Below, one piece after another: positions 25,016 through 33,555 of a stretch of 52,137 nucleotides of DNA; position 1 is the stretch's first letter; each line of letters opens with the position of its first letter. The notes beneath the pieces are model-generated. The model saw only the letters and a program-made list of their open reading frames with translations, did not search any database and was not told the DNA's origin. This stretch comes from JAFNAG01 sp050011535 (GTDB taxonomy: Bacteria > Acidobacteriota > UBA6911): positions 1-52,137 of the forward strand of contig JBEKIX010000013.1 in NCBI GenBank assembly GCA_050011535.1. The letters are read 5' to 3'. A program made the translations under genes and the position numbers.

Positions 25016-25469
25016 AGTATTTCGGGAGTCCTCATTTCCAGTGGCGTCTGCCTCTAGACAGAGCCTGATTTTCAAGGCTGCTCAATCCTCCAGTGGCGGG
25101 CCGATTGACCTCTACGTCCAGGCTTGGCGCTCCCGGAGGGACGTGCCTCGGGATGCCTGGCTCGCGCATATCGGATATTCTGCCAGGTTGCATGTGCCGA
25201 CGTGTCATAAAGACACTTCGGCGCATCGTTCCGTCCGGCAGAAGAATGTCCTCCTTACAAAATGGAAGATTTTCGCACAAATCGTCCGCCAATAAAGAGT
25301 TTTTGTTCAAAAAAGCGCAGTCGAGGATTTTCCCGCTGTGCCGGCGGACGCAAGTTGTGGCGTAGCAACAAATTAGGATTTCCTTAAGCTGCGTTCCTTT
25401 TGTATCATTTCTCAAGCAGAAGCGTATCCTTATTAGGACATGGGGAATGTTAACAGGATGGAGGTGGAT
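25016..25469. other. 454-base divergent intergenic region
   Basis: Separates the lipid-synthase cassette from the small exported-protein gene and should hold promoters for both. It includes an AT-rich stretch at about 25285-25440. Open frames here (for example 25032-25415 minus) show no protein family features and odd composition. I found no convincing promoter pair or palindrome. Confidence 0.45.
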
Positions 25470-25886
25470 ATGACAAAAACAACGCTCGTGATCTTCTCAG
25501 TGCTCCTATTAGCTTTTGCCAGTACGGCTCTCTATGGGCAGACCCAATTCAAACCTCTTGACGTCAGCGGCACATGGACGGGAGACACGGAATTGCCAAA
25601 TTCCGATGCCAAGGATCATGTGACTCTGATCCTGAAGAAGGCCGGTGACTCGTTCTCCGGAACGATTACCATGCTGGGAGCGAAGGAGGCGGCGGTCGAA
25701 AACTTGAGCTTTGAAGATGAAGACACCTTCAGTTTCCAATTTACGACGACCAGCGGCGGCACCAAAAATGTGGTGAAGGTGAAGCTGGATGTCATTAATG
25801 ACAAGCTGCTCGGAAACAGCTTGATGGGCGCCTGGACCATGGACAGCGGCGACTATGGCAGGCTGGAACTGAACCCCAAAAAGTAA
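25470..25886 (+). CDS. Small exported protein of unknown function
   Basis: A 138-aa protein with a signal peptide (MTKTTLVIFSVLLLAFAST, likely cut after LYG), followed by a beta-rich mature domain: SGTWTGDTELP, VTLILKKAGDSFSGTI, and SLMGAWTMDSGDYGRLEL. The repeated SGTW.G/GTI/GAW pattern resembles small lipocalin-like or DUF domains that bind or shield ligands, but I cannot name the family. ATG 25470 sits behind GGAGGTGG; an upstream in-frame ATG at 25440 would precede the Shine-Dalgarno. No operon partner. Confidence 0.7.
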   Translation: MTKTTLVIFSVLLLAFASTALYGQTQFKPLDVSGTWTGDTELPNSDAKDHVTLILKKAGDSFSGTITMLGAKEAAVENLSFEDEDTFSFQFTTTSGGTKNVVKVKLDVINDKLLGNSLMGAWTMDSGDYGRLELNPKK

Positions 25887-26130
25887 ATTGCTCTTGGGCC
25901 TCTTGAGAGCTAATCTTCTCCGTCCACACAGGCCTGGCGCATGGCTTGCCTCGGGGCTTTTTCGATTCGTAAAGCAGTAGCGCCAGGAGTTACAGCTTTC
26001 AGATCCTCTCCTGCGCAAAAATTCGGCTGTTCGGACGCCGGCCGCCGGGTGTAGGATATCCTCCTCTTTACCAGCGTCATTGCGGGTTCCAGTTAGCTGT
26101 CTGCAAACTATTCTAATCAGAGTGAGCGAC

Positions 26131-27129
26131 ATGGCGAATCTTCTGACACCACTCTCATTTTCAGGATTGACCCTGCGCAACCGCATCGTGATGCCGCCCA
26201 TGTGGTCAGGGCAGGCGGAAGCGGACGGCCGCGTCACGGACAAAATCATCGAATATCACAGATTGCGCGCCGCCGCCGGCTGCGGGCTGGTCATCGTGGA
26301 ACATTCCTTTGTTCATCCCGGCGGCAGGCACACGCTGACTCAAATCGGAGCGTACTCCGATGAGATGATCCAGGGCCTCCGACGACTTGCAGCCGCGATT
26401 CGCAAGGAGGGAGCAGCCGCGACGTTACAGATTTCCCATGCCGGTTCGCGTGTCTCACCTGAGGTTCTGGCCACCGTCAGGCCGGTCGCCCCTTCTGCGA
26501 TACAACATCCATATGATCCGGGGGGCCGGGTGCCGGAAGCGCTCACAAAGCCCCAAATCCAGGAAATCGTGGCCGCCTTCGGTGCTGCTGCGGGGCGGGC
26601 ACACGCTGCGGGCTTTGATGCGGTTGAGATCCATGGCGCTCATGGTTTTCTGCTTTCGGAGTTTCTGTCGCCACTCACAAACCGGCGTGAAGACGAATAC
26701 GGAGGCACGCTGGAGAACCGGTTGCGAATGCACCTGGAAGTCCTCGCGGAAGTTCGTCGGCGTGTAGGAACTCGGTTCCCGATCTTCATCAGGCTAGGCG
26801 CCCACGATGAAACTCCGGGCGGCCTGGAGAGCGAGGACGCCGGCCAGGCTGCCACGCTTCTCGCGAACGCGGGCATCGATCTGATCGACATTTCCGGCGG
26901 CTTGCAGGGTTCCCGCGGGACAGGCAAGGACCCGGGTTACTTTGTACCCTATGCTGAAGCCATCAAGGGCAGAGTGCATGTACCGGTAATGGTCACGGGA
27001 GGCATCCGGGAACCGGCGTACGCGGATCGTATCATTCGCACTGGACAAGCAGATCTGGTCGGTATCGGCCGGGGGATGCTGGAAGATCCGGATTGGGCAC
27101 GAAAAGCGATCACGTCGCTGTCTGGCTAG
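26131..27129 (+). CDS. NADH:flavin oxidoreductase, old yellow enzyme family (YqjM-like)
   Basis: FMN-dependent ene-reductase of 332 aa with a TIM barrel. The N-terminal LTLRNRIVMPPM, the substrate-anion pair H168/H171 in EIHGAHGFLLSEFLSP, TNRREDEYGG and the phosphate-binding ends VTGGI and VGIGRGMLEDP are all present. The active-site Tyr/Cys region (MPPMWSG) has no YqjM-type Cys26-equivalent. ATG 26131 (MANLLTPL) is chosen over the upstream ATG at 26080 because it matches the family's N-terminus; its Shine-Dalgarno is weak. The physiological substrate is unknown. Confidence 0.88.
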   Translation: MANLLTPLSFSGLTLRNRIVMPPMWSGQAEADGRVTDKIIEYHRLRAAAGCGLVIVEHSFVHPGGRHTLTQIGAYSDEMIQGLRRLAAAIRKEGAAATLQISHAGSRVSPEVLATVRPVAPSAIQHPYDPGGRVPEALTKPQIQEIVAAFGAAAGRAHAAGFDAVEIHGAHGFLLSEFLSPLTNRREDEYGGTLENRLRMHLEVLAEVRRRVGTRFPIFIRLGAHDETPGGLESEDAGQAATLLANAGIDLIDISGGLQGSRGTGKDPGYFVPYAEAIKGRVHVPVMVTGGIREPAYADRIIRTGQADLVGIGRGMLEDPDWARKAITSLSG

Positions 27130-27221
27130 TAGCCGTCGCTCACCATTCTTGTAATCCTATCCTCTGCCACTTGATTTGTCGATTAGAGTACAGATTGAGG
27201 TATTCGATCGGAGGAAGATCC

Positions 27222-28313
27222 ATGAGCGGAATAAGTCGCATAGGCTTGCTGACCGCCGGGGGAGATTGTCCGGGCTTAAACGCAGTAATTCGTGCTGTGG
27301 CCAAGACAGCCATGAACCGCTATGGGCTCGAAGTGGTGGGCATCGAGGACGGTTTCCTGGGCCTCATACAAAACCGGATGCATCCGCTCACAAACGAGTC
27401 TGTCAGCAACATTCTCACACTGGGCGGTACCATTCTTGGCACGAACAATCGGGTAGAACCACGCAGGTATCCGGTAAAAATCAACGGCACGACCGAGGTC
27501 CGCGATGTTACCGACCGTTGTCTCGAGCATATTACCCACAACCAGCTCGATGCCATCGTCGTGATCGGCGGCGACGGTACCATGACCGGAACCTCGCATT
27601 TTGTGCGCCAGGGAATAAACTGCATCGGCGTCCCTAAAACGATCGACAACGATCTTTATGGCACGGATATCACTTTCGGTTTCGCGACCGCGGTCGCCGT
27701 GGCGACGGAAGCACTGGACCGTGTGCATACCACCGCAGCGAGCCACCATCGGGTCATGGTGCTGGAGGTCATGGGCCGAAACGCGGGTTGGATCGCCTTG
27801 CATTCCGGCATCGCCAGTGGGACCGATGTGATCCTCATTCCTGAGATCCCCTATGATCTTGGAAAGGTCTGCGAGTTTGTGGTTGCCCGCTCAAGACGGG
27901 GTAAACGCTTCAGCATCATTTGCGTGTCGGAAGGTGCCCGGCCCCGGGACGGAGACCAGGTTGTCAAGTTCATCGATCCGACAAGCCCGGACCCAATTCG
28001 CCTCGGCGGCATCGGCCAGAAAATCGCTTTCGACATTGAAGCGGCCACCGCCATCGAGACCCGCACGGTGAGCCTCGGCCACGTGCAGCGCGGCGGTTCG
28101 CCCGTGGCGACCGATCGCGTGCTCGCCACCGAATTTGGGGACGCTGCCGTTGAGCTGCTGATGGCTGGGCAACGCGGCCGCCTGGTAGTCATGAAGGACG
28201 GGGCCGTAACGCATATTCCGCTGGAAGATGCGGCGGGCAAGCAGCGTCTCATTCCGCTTGATCTACCCCTCCTGCGGGCCGCCCGCAATGTCGGCACCTG
28301 CTTCAGCGATTGA
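27222..28313 (+). CDS. 6-phosphofructokinase
   Basis: Phosphorylates fructose 6-phosphate in glycolysis. The 363-aa protein has LLTAGGDCPGLNAVIR, IGGDGTMTG at 115-123, PKTIDND at 138-144 (catalytic Asp at 142), MGRNAGWIA and LGHVQRGGSP. Gly at the donor-discriminating site (GGDG) is ATP-type, whereas Lys in PKTIDND is the residue usual in pyrophosphate-dependent enzymes. Enzymes with this combination use ATP in several known cases, so ATP is the better guess but not certain. ATG 27222 follows GGAGG; the open frame begins upstream inside the preceding gene. Confidence 0.9.
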   Translation: MSGISRIGLLTAGGDCPGLNAVIRAVAKTAMNRYGLEVVGIEDGFLGLIQNRMHPLTNESVSNILTLGGTILGTNNRVEPRRYPVKINGTTEVRDVTDRCLEHITHNQLDAIVVIGGDGTMTGTSHFVRQGINCIGVPKTIDNDLYGTDITFGFATAVAVATEALDRVHTTAASHHRVMVLEVMGRNAGWIALHSGIASGTDVILIPEIPYDLGKVCEFVVARSRRGKRFSIICVSEGARPRDGDQVVKFIDPTSPDPIRLGGIGQKIAFDIEAATAIETRTVSLGHVQRGGSPVATDRVLATEFGDAAVELLMAGQRGRLVVMKDGAVTHIPLEDAAGKQRLIPLDLPLLRAARNVGTCFSD

Positions 28314-28319
28314 AGAATT

Positions 28320-28350
28320 GATTGAATTCAATCGGGGACAGTCCCTTTTT
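28320..28350 (+). terminator. Palindrome followed by GGGACAGTCCC and five T
   Basis: GATTGAATTCAATC (28320-28333, perfect palindrome) runs directly into GGGGACAGTCCC and TTTTT, seven bases after the phosphofructokinase stop. The T-run supports rho-independent termination. The GGGGACAGTCCC core resembles palindromic units seen repeatedly between genes in related genomes; this copy is alone in the window. Confidence 0.4.
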
Positions 28351-28422
28351 GAACAGTAAGATATGATGACGGCAAGCAAGATATAATAAGGGAATATCTC
28401 CGATTGAAACGCGAGGGGGCCG

Positions 28423-29997
28423 ATGGATATGCGCCAGCCTGCAGGATGCCCCAACATCAGCATTCTTGACGACGTGCTCGGCCCCGTGATGCGCGGTCCG
28501 TCCAGTTCTCACACAGCCGCTTCCTACCATATCGGGAAGGTTGTCGCCGCCCTCTTCGATTCCCCTCACGGATCGATCAGGGTCGCATTTGATCCCAACG
28601 GATCCTACGGCCAGGTTTATCGGCAGCAAGGTGTCGATCTCGGATTTGCCACGGGCCTCCTGGGCTTGCCTCTCACGGACCCCATGTTTTTTCATTCCTT
28701 AGAAGCCGCCGCGTCAAGCGGCATCGATCTGCAATTTGAGGTGCGCCCGCTTCTAAATTCTGACCATCCTAACAATGCCGACATTCATTTGTGTGCACCG
28801 GACGGGCAAACGCTCCAGCTGCGCGCCCGCTCTATCGGCGGTGGCGCAATCGAAATAACGAGGATCGACGGGTGGGAAGTGCTGGTCACGGGTCAGTGCC
28901 ACGAAGTCATGATTGAGTTGACGGAAAGCGCCCTGCCGCATGTGCGCACATTCCTTGCGGCAGAGGAAAACTTGCTGGGAGAGCCCGGTTTGCAGGTACG
29001 GAACAGGCTTGCGCTTCTACATGCCAAACGCCGAATGGCCCTTTCCCTGGAGGCGCGTGCCGCGATCCTCGCCGTGCCCGGAGTCTCACGCATGTGGAAT
29101 GTTCCTCCAGTGGCGTTAGTCAAGCAAGGTTCGCCGTTGTTTGGAAGTGCTGAGTCCATGGTGTCGTTGGCCGCCGGGCGCGGCTGCTCTCTCGGGCGCC
29201 TCGCGCTCGCCCACGAGGCGGGCCTGCTGGGCGTGACCGAGGAAGAAGTGTGCGCAGAAATGGCGCGGCGCGTGGGCCTGATGTACGCGGCAGTTCAGGA
29301 AGGACTCAGCGATCGTGCGCCGGGCATGCAGCTGCTGACTCCCACTGCCGGTGCCATCTTCCGCGCCGAGGCCGAAGGGAAACTGGCCGTCGGCGGATTG
29401 CACACGCGCGCCGCGGCTCGGGCCTTGGCGGTCATGCATGTCAACAGTGGGATGGGAATCGTCTGCGCGGCACCCACGGGCGGCTCCTCGGGTGTACTGC
29501 CGGCCGTTTTGGCGACCCTCCGGGACGAACGCTCGCTCAACAGGGATGCAGCCGTGCTGGCGGCGCTTGCCGCGGGGGCTATCGGTATTGTGGTCGCTGC
29601 ACGAGCGACCTTCGCTGCCGAAGTTGCGGGATGCCAGGTGGAAATCGGCGCTGCCGGCGCCATGTCCGCAGCGGCTGTAGTGGAAGCCGCCGGCGGTTCA
29701 GCGGCACAGGCGGCAGATGCTGCCGCCATCTCCTTTCAAAACACGATGGGTTCCGTGTGCGACCTCGTGCAGGGAATAGTCGAGATCCCATGCCACACGC
29801 GCAATGCTGTGGCCGCATCGAGCGCATTTGTATGCGCGGATCTGGTCATGGGAGGTTACGTAAATCCCATCCCGCTCGATGATACTATCGACGCTGTACT
29901 GGCGGTCGGCAAAATGATGCCGCCGGAATTGCGCGTGACTTCGCTGGGAGGGCTCGCGGTCACGCCGGCGGCGCTCAATCTTCAGCGGCGGAGGTAG
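28423..29997 (+). CDS. sdaA: L-serine ammonia-lyase, iron-sulfur type, single chain
   Basis: Deaminates serine to pyruvate using a [4Fe-4S] cluster. The 524-aa protein has the beta domain first (about 10-160, GPVMRGPSSSHTA) and the alpha domain after (about 210-520, APTGGSSGVLPAV). Cysteines 404, 446 and 457 have spacings of 42 and 11, matching the cluster ligands of the single-chain Legionella enzyme. Cys348 is at IVCAAPTGGS. The C-terminal Cys tail used as a built-in competitive inhibitor in Legionella is absent: the protein ends NLQRRR. ATG 28423 follows GAGGGGG. Confidence 0.88.
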   Translation: MDMRQPAGCPNISILDDVLGPVMRGPSSSHTAASYHIGKVVAALFDSPHGSIRVAFDPNGSYGQVYRQQGVDLGFATGLLGLPLTDPMFFHSLEAAASSGIDLQFEVRPLLNSDHPNNADIHLCAPDGQTLQLRARSIGGGAIEITRIDGWEVLVTGQCHEVMIELTESALPHVRTFLAAEENLLGEPGLQVRNRLALLHAKRRMALSLEARAAILAVPGVSRMWNVPPVALVKQGSPLFGSAESMVSLAAGRGCSLGRLALAHEAGLLGVTEEEVCAEMARRVGLMYAAVQEGLSDRAPGMQLLTPTAGAIFRAEAEGKLAVGGLHTRAAARALAVMHVNSGMGIVCAAPTGGSSGVLPAVLATLRDERSLNRDAAVLAALAAGAIGIVVAARATFAAEVAGCQVEIGAAGAMSAAAVVEAAGGSAAQAADAAAISFQNTMGSVCDLVQGIVEIPCHTRNAVAASSAFVCADLVMGGYVNPIPLDDTIDAVLAVGKMMPPELRVTSLGGLAVTPAALNLQRRR

Positions 29998-30011
29998 CTC
30001 CTTCCCGAACA

Positions 30012-30058
30012 GCCCGTTACCAGTCACGTTTCAGGACGCAAAGACTCGTTGAACGGGC
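30012..30058 (+). terminator. Long hairpin after serine dehydratase
   Basis: GCCCGTT (30012-30018) pairs with AACGGGC (30052-30058) around a loop that holds a further AGTC/GACT pairing; CGGTTTTG follows. Plausible terminator for the serine dehydratase gene. Confidence 0.35.
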
Positions 30059-30119
30059 GCCGGTTTTGTGAAATAAAGGCTTTCCATATCCGGCTTGCCC
30101 AACCTTTCAAGGAGACGAG

Positions 30120-30707
30120 ATGATGGTATCACGCCGCGATTTTCTCAGGTCGTTGTCGTTGGCGCCAGCCTTGCCCGCCCTGCCAGGCCTGGCGCAGTGG
30201 AACTATGAAAGAACAAGCGCACTCACTCTTGAATACCCCAAACCGGGCGACCCTGCCTACTGGAAAAAGGTTCGCAAGATGTTTCTGCTGCCAGAGAACA
30301 AAGCCTTCTTCAACACGGGAACGCTCGGCGCTCAACCGGCAGTCGTCTACGAGACTGTCGCACAGCACATGCACAAAGTGGCTGCGGAAATCGCCGATTG
30401 GGATTACAAAGGGGACGACTGGATCTCCGGTTACCAGCCCCTCACCGTAATCCGCGGCAAGCTGGGTGATTATCTGCGCTCCGGCCTCCAGAAGATACCC
30501 AGAGTGAAAATCAACACTCCGTTACATCCGGCTATGTGCGCGGGCATCACCAACTTCCAAATCGAAGGCGTGAGCGGCACCGCCATGCAGGATGCCTTGT
30601 GGCTAAAGGGAATCCGTATCCGCGGGAATCGCCAGTCCACGCATATATACAACAATGAAGCCGAGCTCGATGCGACGTTAAACGTACTGCGTCAGCTCGC
30701 AGCCTAG
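30120..30707 (+). pseudogene. Class V aminotransferase (isopenicillin-N-epimerase-like) with an in-frame internal deletion
   Basis: The 195-aa open frame joins the two ends of a roughly 400-aa family. Residues 1-25 are a Tat-like signal (SRRDFLRSLSLAPALPALPG). Residues 50-118 match the family start (FFNTGTLGAQP ... WDYKGDDWISGYQP). From about residue 121 the frame jumps to the C-terminal end (LQKIPRVKINTPLHPAMCAG ... IRGNRQSTHIYNNEAELDA). The central large domain with the PLP-binding lysine is missing, with the junction near 30471-30482. Catalysis by this mechanism is therefore impossible. It could be a decayed gene, a stable mini-protein or an assembly collapse. The start has an AAGGAGACG Shine-Dalgarno. 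Confidence 0.75.
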
Positions 30708-30718
30708 CAGGAGAAAGA

Positions 30719-31291
30719 ATGGAAGATCTCGAAAGGCGCTTGAGCAGTATGACGCTCGCTCCCTACATCGTCAAAGCCATGGCCCTCATCGGCGTCAGGC
30801 GCCGTGCCGGCAGCAACATGTTCCGTCATCAGATCAGCACTATGGGGATCTTGCTCGATTACAAGTTCATCGATCCTGTTCTTCTCAAAGCCTCTCTGAT
30901 TCACGATCTGTTCGAAGATGCCCTGGGCATGCCGGGCGTCAGCCGGGAGGAGATCGTGCGCATCGATGCGGACGGCCCGGCCGTCTATGACCTGGTCATG
31001 GAGATGACTATTCGGATCGTGGACGGCAGGAAGGAGCTCAAATCGGAGTACTTGACTCGAATCATGAAGACGGGCAGTTCAAGGGCCCGTATTCTCAAAC
31101 TTGCGGATCGCATCAGCAACCTCGTGTACTTGGGGTTCGTGCACGAAGAGGAATTCGTGACAAGGTACCTCACTGAGACCCGGGAGTGTATTCTTCCTTA
31201 CGCAGAACAAATCAGCCCGGACATGTTCCGTGAACTCTCCGATCTCGTGGCCGATCGGGAATTGAAGCTGGCAGCCAGGCGCCATCTCTAA
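30719..31291 (+). CDS. HD-domain protein, probable small alarmone (ppGpp) hydrolase
   Basis: A 190-aa protein consisting of one HD domain of the SpoT/MESH1 type: FRHQIST (H37), LIHDLFED (H62, D63, then the ED pair) and ILKLADRISNL (D130, equivalent to the VKLADRxxN of SpoT). No synthetase, TGS or ACT domain is present. Such small hydrolases degrade (p)ppGpp; substrate is inferred. ATG 30719 sits behind AGGAGA, 11 bases after the aminotransferase remnant, so the two are transcribed together, which may explain why the remnant has kept its frame. Confidence 0.72.
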   Translation: MEDLERRLSSMTLAPYIVKAMALIGVRRRAGSNMFRHQISTMGILLDYKFIDPVLLKASLIHDLFEDALGMPGVSREEIVRIDADGPAVYDLVMEMTIRIVDGRKELKSEYLTRIMKTGSSRARILKLADRISNLVYLGFVHEEEFVTRYLTETRECILPYAEQISPDMFRELSDLVADRELKLAARRHL

Positions 31292-31311
31292 GCGGAGCAA
31301 GGTTTCCAGCG

Positions 31312-31331
31312 GCGCGCTTATTTGAGCGCGC
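31312..31331. terminator. GC-rich hairpin at the convergent gene ends
   Basis: GCGCGC/GCGCGC stem with an 8-base AT-rich loop that contains the TAA stop of the minus-strand SGNH hydrolase. It could end both converging transcripts. No clear U-run. Confidence 0.3.
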
Positions 31332-32124
31332 GCTTGATGGCATCTTCGGCCAGCGGCGCCATGATGGCATAGCCCTTGGAGTTTGGATGGAGGTCGTCTT
31401 CGCTCAATTCCTCCCGGAGCAATCCGCTTGCGCCCACCATTGCCGAAAAATAGTCAAGCCAGACGTGCCCGTGATCGCCCGCGTACTTCTTGATCCAATC
31501 GTTGAGCGCCTGGATCCGCGCCATTGGCCGTGCTGCTGTTTGCGGCAGGGATGAACTACCCGGTGCCTGATGATACGCGCTGACGGGAAGCACGCTCGCC
31601 AGCACGACCTTTATGCCGTTCGCCTGGGCGATCTCGCACATGGACGCCAGGTTTCCTTGAATCTCCTCGTTCGTGGCCGGTCCGGTATTGCCCGCAATGT
31701 CGTTCGTGCCGGCCAGAATTACGACGGCTTTCGGCTTGAGATTCACGACATCGGGACGAAAGCGAATCAGCATCTGCGGCGTGGTCTGTCCGCTGATGCC
31801 GCGATCAACATACGGCTTGCCGGAAAAGAAGTCGCCAAAGCGGGGCTGCTGCCAGAAATCCGTGATTGAGTCGCCCATGAACACCACGCGTGCCTCCTCC
31901 TTCGCTGGCGCCGGCAAGGCAATATTGGCCTCGCGATAGCGAGCCAATGCCGCCCAGTCGCGCAAGCGGACGTCGTTGCGCAGAAGGGAGTTGAGAGCCT
32001 GTGCGAGTTCAGGGCAATTCGCCGAGGTGGCGACTGTCGAGGTAACGTTCTGGGGCGTCTGCGCCCGTGGCGACGCAACGGCCACAAGCAGAATCCACGG
32101 CACCAGAATGAGATGCTTTGCCAT
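31318..32124 (-). CDS. Secreted SGNH/GDSL-family hydrolase
   Basis: Predicted exported esterase or lipase of 268 aa: signal peptide (MAKHLILVPWILLVAVASPR, cut near AQT), then the four SGNH blocks MGDSITDF (S86), RGISGQTT (oxyanion Gly), ILAGTNDI (Asn) and SEDDLHPNSKGY (Asp-His). It resembles the PAF-acetylhydrolase or TesA-type carbohydrate esterase branch. The gene converges with the HD gene and lies 15 bases beyond the sigma-54 activator gene stop on the same strand, so read-through from the redox operon is possible. Substrate unknown. Confidence 0.87.
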   Translation of the reverse strand: MAKHLILVPWILLVAVASPRAQTPQNVTSTVATSANCPELAQALNSLLRNDVRLRDWAALARYREANIALPAPAKEEARVVFMGDSITDFWQQPRFGDFFSGKPYVDRGISGQTTPQMLIRFRPDVVNLKPKAVVILAGTNDIAGNTGPATNEEIQGNLASMCEIAQANGIKVVLASVLPVSAYHQAPGSSSLPQTAARPMARIQALNDWIKKYAGDHGHVWLDYFSAMVGASGLLREELSEDDLHPNSKGYAIMAPLAEDAIKRALK

Positions 32125-32139
32125 GTTTCCTCTCCTTGT

Positions 32140-33555
32140 TCAGTTCTTCTCGCCGCCTTGGGCCGCGACGCCCGAGGAGGGCAGAATGTCGATGGCGTAG
32201 CGCTTGATCTTGGAAAGCAGGGACACGCGCGAGATGCCTAAGATCTCCGCTGTTGCCGTTCGATTCCCGTCCGCAAGCTCCAGCACGTGCCGGATGTGCT
32301 CGGCTTCCATCTCAGCCAGAGTTTTCCTCTCTGAGACAGGGACCAGGGATGCCCGCGACTTCGTGACCGCGTTGAGGAAATAGCGCGGAAGGGAGCGGCG
32401 CGTGACGGTTCGGCCGCTTTCCACCACCACGACCTCGGCGATAATGTTCTCCAGCTCGCGCACGTTTCCGGGATAGTCGTAGAGATCGAGAAGGTCCAGC
32501 ACATCCTGTTCGATGACGGATATGGCCTTCGCATTGAGGCGGTTATGTTTTTCGAGAAAGAAATCCGCGAGAATCTCGACATCGCCCTCGCGGTCGCGGA
32601 GCGGCGGCAGATAAACGGAACAGATGTTCAAGCGATAGTACAGGTCCCGCCGGAAACGTCCTTTCTCAATCTCCTCCGTCAGATCCTTGTTCGTAGCCGC
32701 GATGATGCGGACATCGGAGCCTCGTTTCTCGGTCGATCCGACGCGGAAGTACTCCCCCTCCTGAAGCACACGCAGGAGCTTCGACTGCACGGGCAGCTCC
32801 AGTTCGCCAATCTCGTCGAGAAAGAGAGTGCCGCCGTCGGCCTCCTGGAAGAATCCTGTCGTGCTCCTGATGGCGCCGGTGAATGCACCTCTCTCGTGGC
32901 CGAAGAATTCGGACGAAAACAACTCGGAGGCGAATGCGCCGGCGTTCACGGCTACAAAGGGTCGGTCCCGGCGGCGGCTGATCTGGTGGATGGCCCTTGC
33001 GACGAGTTCCTTGCCCGTGCCGCTTTCGCCCCAGATCAAGACGTAATTTTCGCTCTCGGCAATCTGATCGACCCGCTGAAGAACCCTGAGAAAAGCGCGG
33101 TTTTGCGTCAGAATTGCCTTGAAAGCTTCTTTATGGCGCAGGCCCTCGAGGCTCGCACGGTCGCGGAGCTTTGAAATCTCGACATGCAGCCGTGACCTCT
33201 CCATGGCGCGCTCGAGCGTGTGAAGAAGCCGATTTTCGTCGATCGGCTTGCAGAGGTAGTCGTACGCCCCCATCTTCATGCATTCGACCGCAAGCTGCAC
33301 ATCTTCCACTCCAGTAATCACAATCACTTCGATGCCGGGATGCTTCTCCCTGACGTACTGCAGCACTTCGCGGCCGTGAACCACGGGCATGTCCATATCG
33401 AGCAGGATCGCATCAAACTTGCCCGCGTCAATGGTCTCGAATGCCTTTGAGCTGTCGCTCAGAATCTGAGTCTCGTAACATTGCGTCTGGGCGAGCAAAA
33501 TCCGGAAGTAATTGAGGACAGCCTCGTCATCGTCGATCACCAATACCCGATTCAT
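32140..33555 (-). CDS. NtrC-family sigma-54-dependent response regulator
   Basis: A 471-aa activator: receiver domain (about 1-120, phospho-acceptor D53 in ILLDMDMP, K at CKP), AAA+ domain (about 145-375, GESGTGKE Walker A, GAFTGA loop intact for sigma-54 contact, LFLDEIGELELPVQ Walker B) and a C-terminal Fis-type helix-turn-helix (NRTATAEILGISRVSLLSKI). It overlaps the upstream histidine kinase by four bases (ATGA), so they form a cognate pair. A near-consensus sigma-54 promoter lies at 42155-42171 at the head of the same operon and is the natural candidate target. Confidence 0.93.
   Translation of the reverse strand: MNRVLVIDDDEAVLNYFRILLAQTQCYETQILSDSSKAFETIDAGKFDAILLDMDMPVVHGREVLQYVREKHPGIEVIVITGVEDVQLAVECMKMGAYDYLCKPIDENRLLHTLERAMERSRLHVEISKLRDRASLEGLRHKEAFKAILTQNRAFLRVLQRVDQIAESENYVLIWGESGTGKELVARAIHQISRRRDRPFVAVNAGAFASELFSSEFFGHERGAFTGAIRSTTGFFQEADGGTLFLDEIGELELPVQSKLLRVLQEGEYFRVGSTEKRGSDVRIIAATNKDLTEEIEKGRFRRDLYYRLNICSVYLPPLRDREGDVEILADFFLEKHNRLNAKAISVIEQDVLDLLDLYDYPGNVRELENIIAEVVVVESGRTVTRRSLPRYFLNAVTKSRASLVPVSERKTLAEMEAEHIRHVLELADGNRTATAEILGISRVSLLSKIKRYAIDILPSSGVAAQGGEKN

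Noticed and set aside
25032..25415. 127-aa minus-strand open frame in the intergenic region
   Set aside because: No Shine-Dalgarno, no family features, and it would overlap the start of the acyl-CoA dehydrogenase gene.
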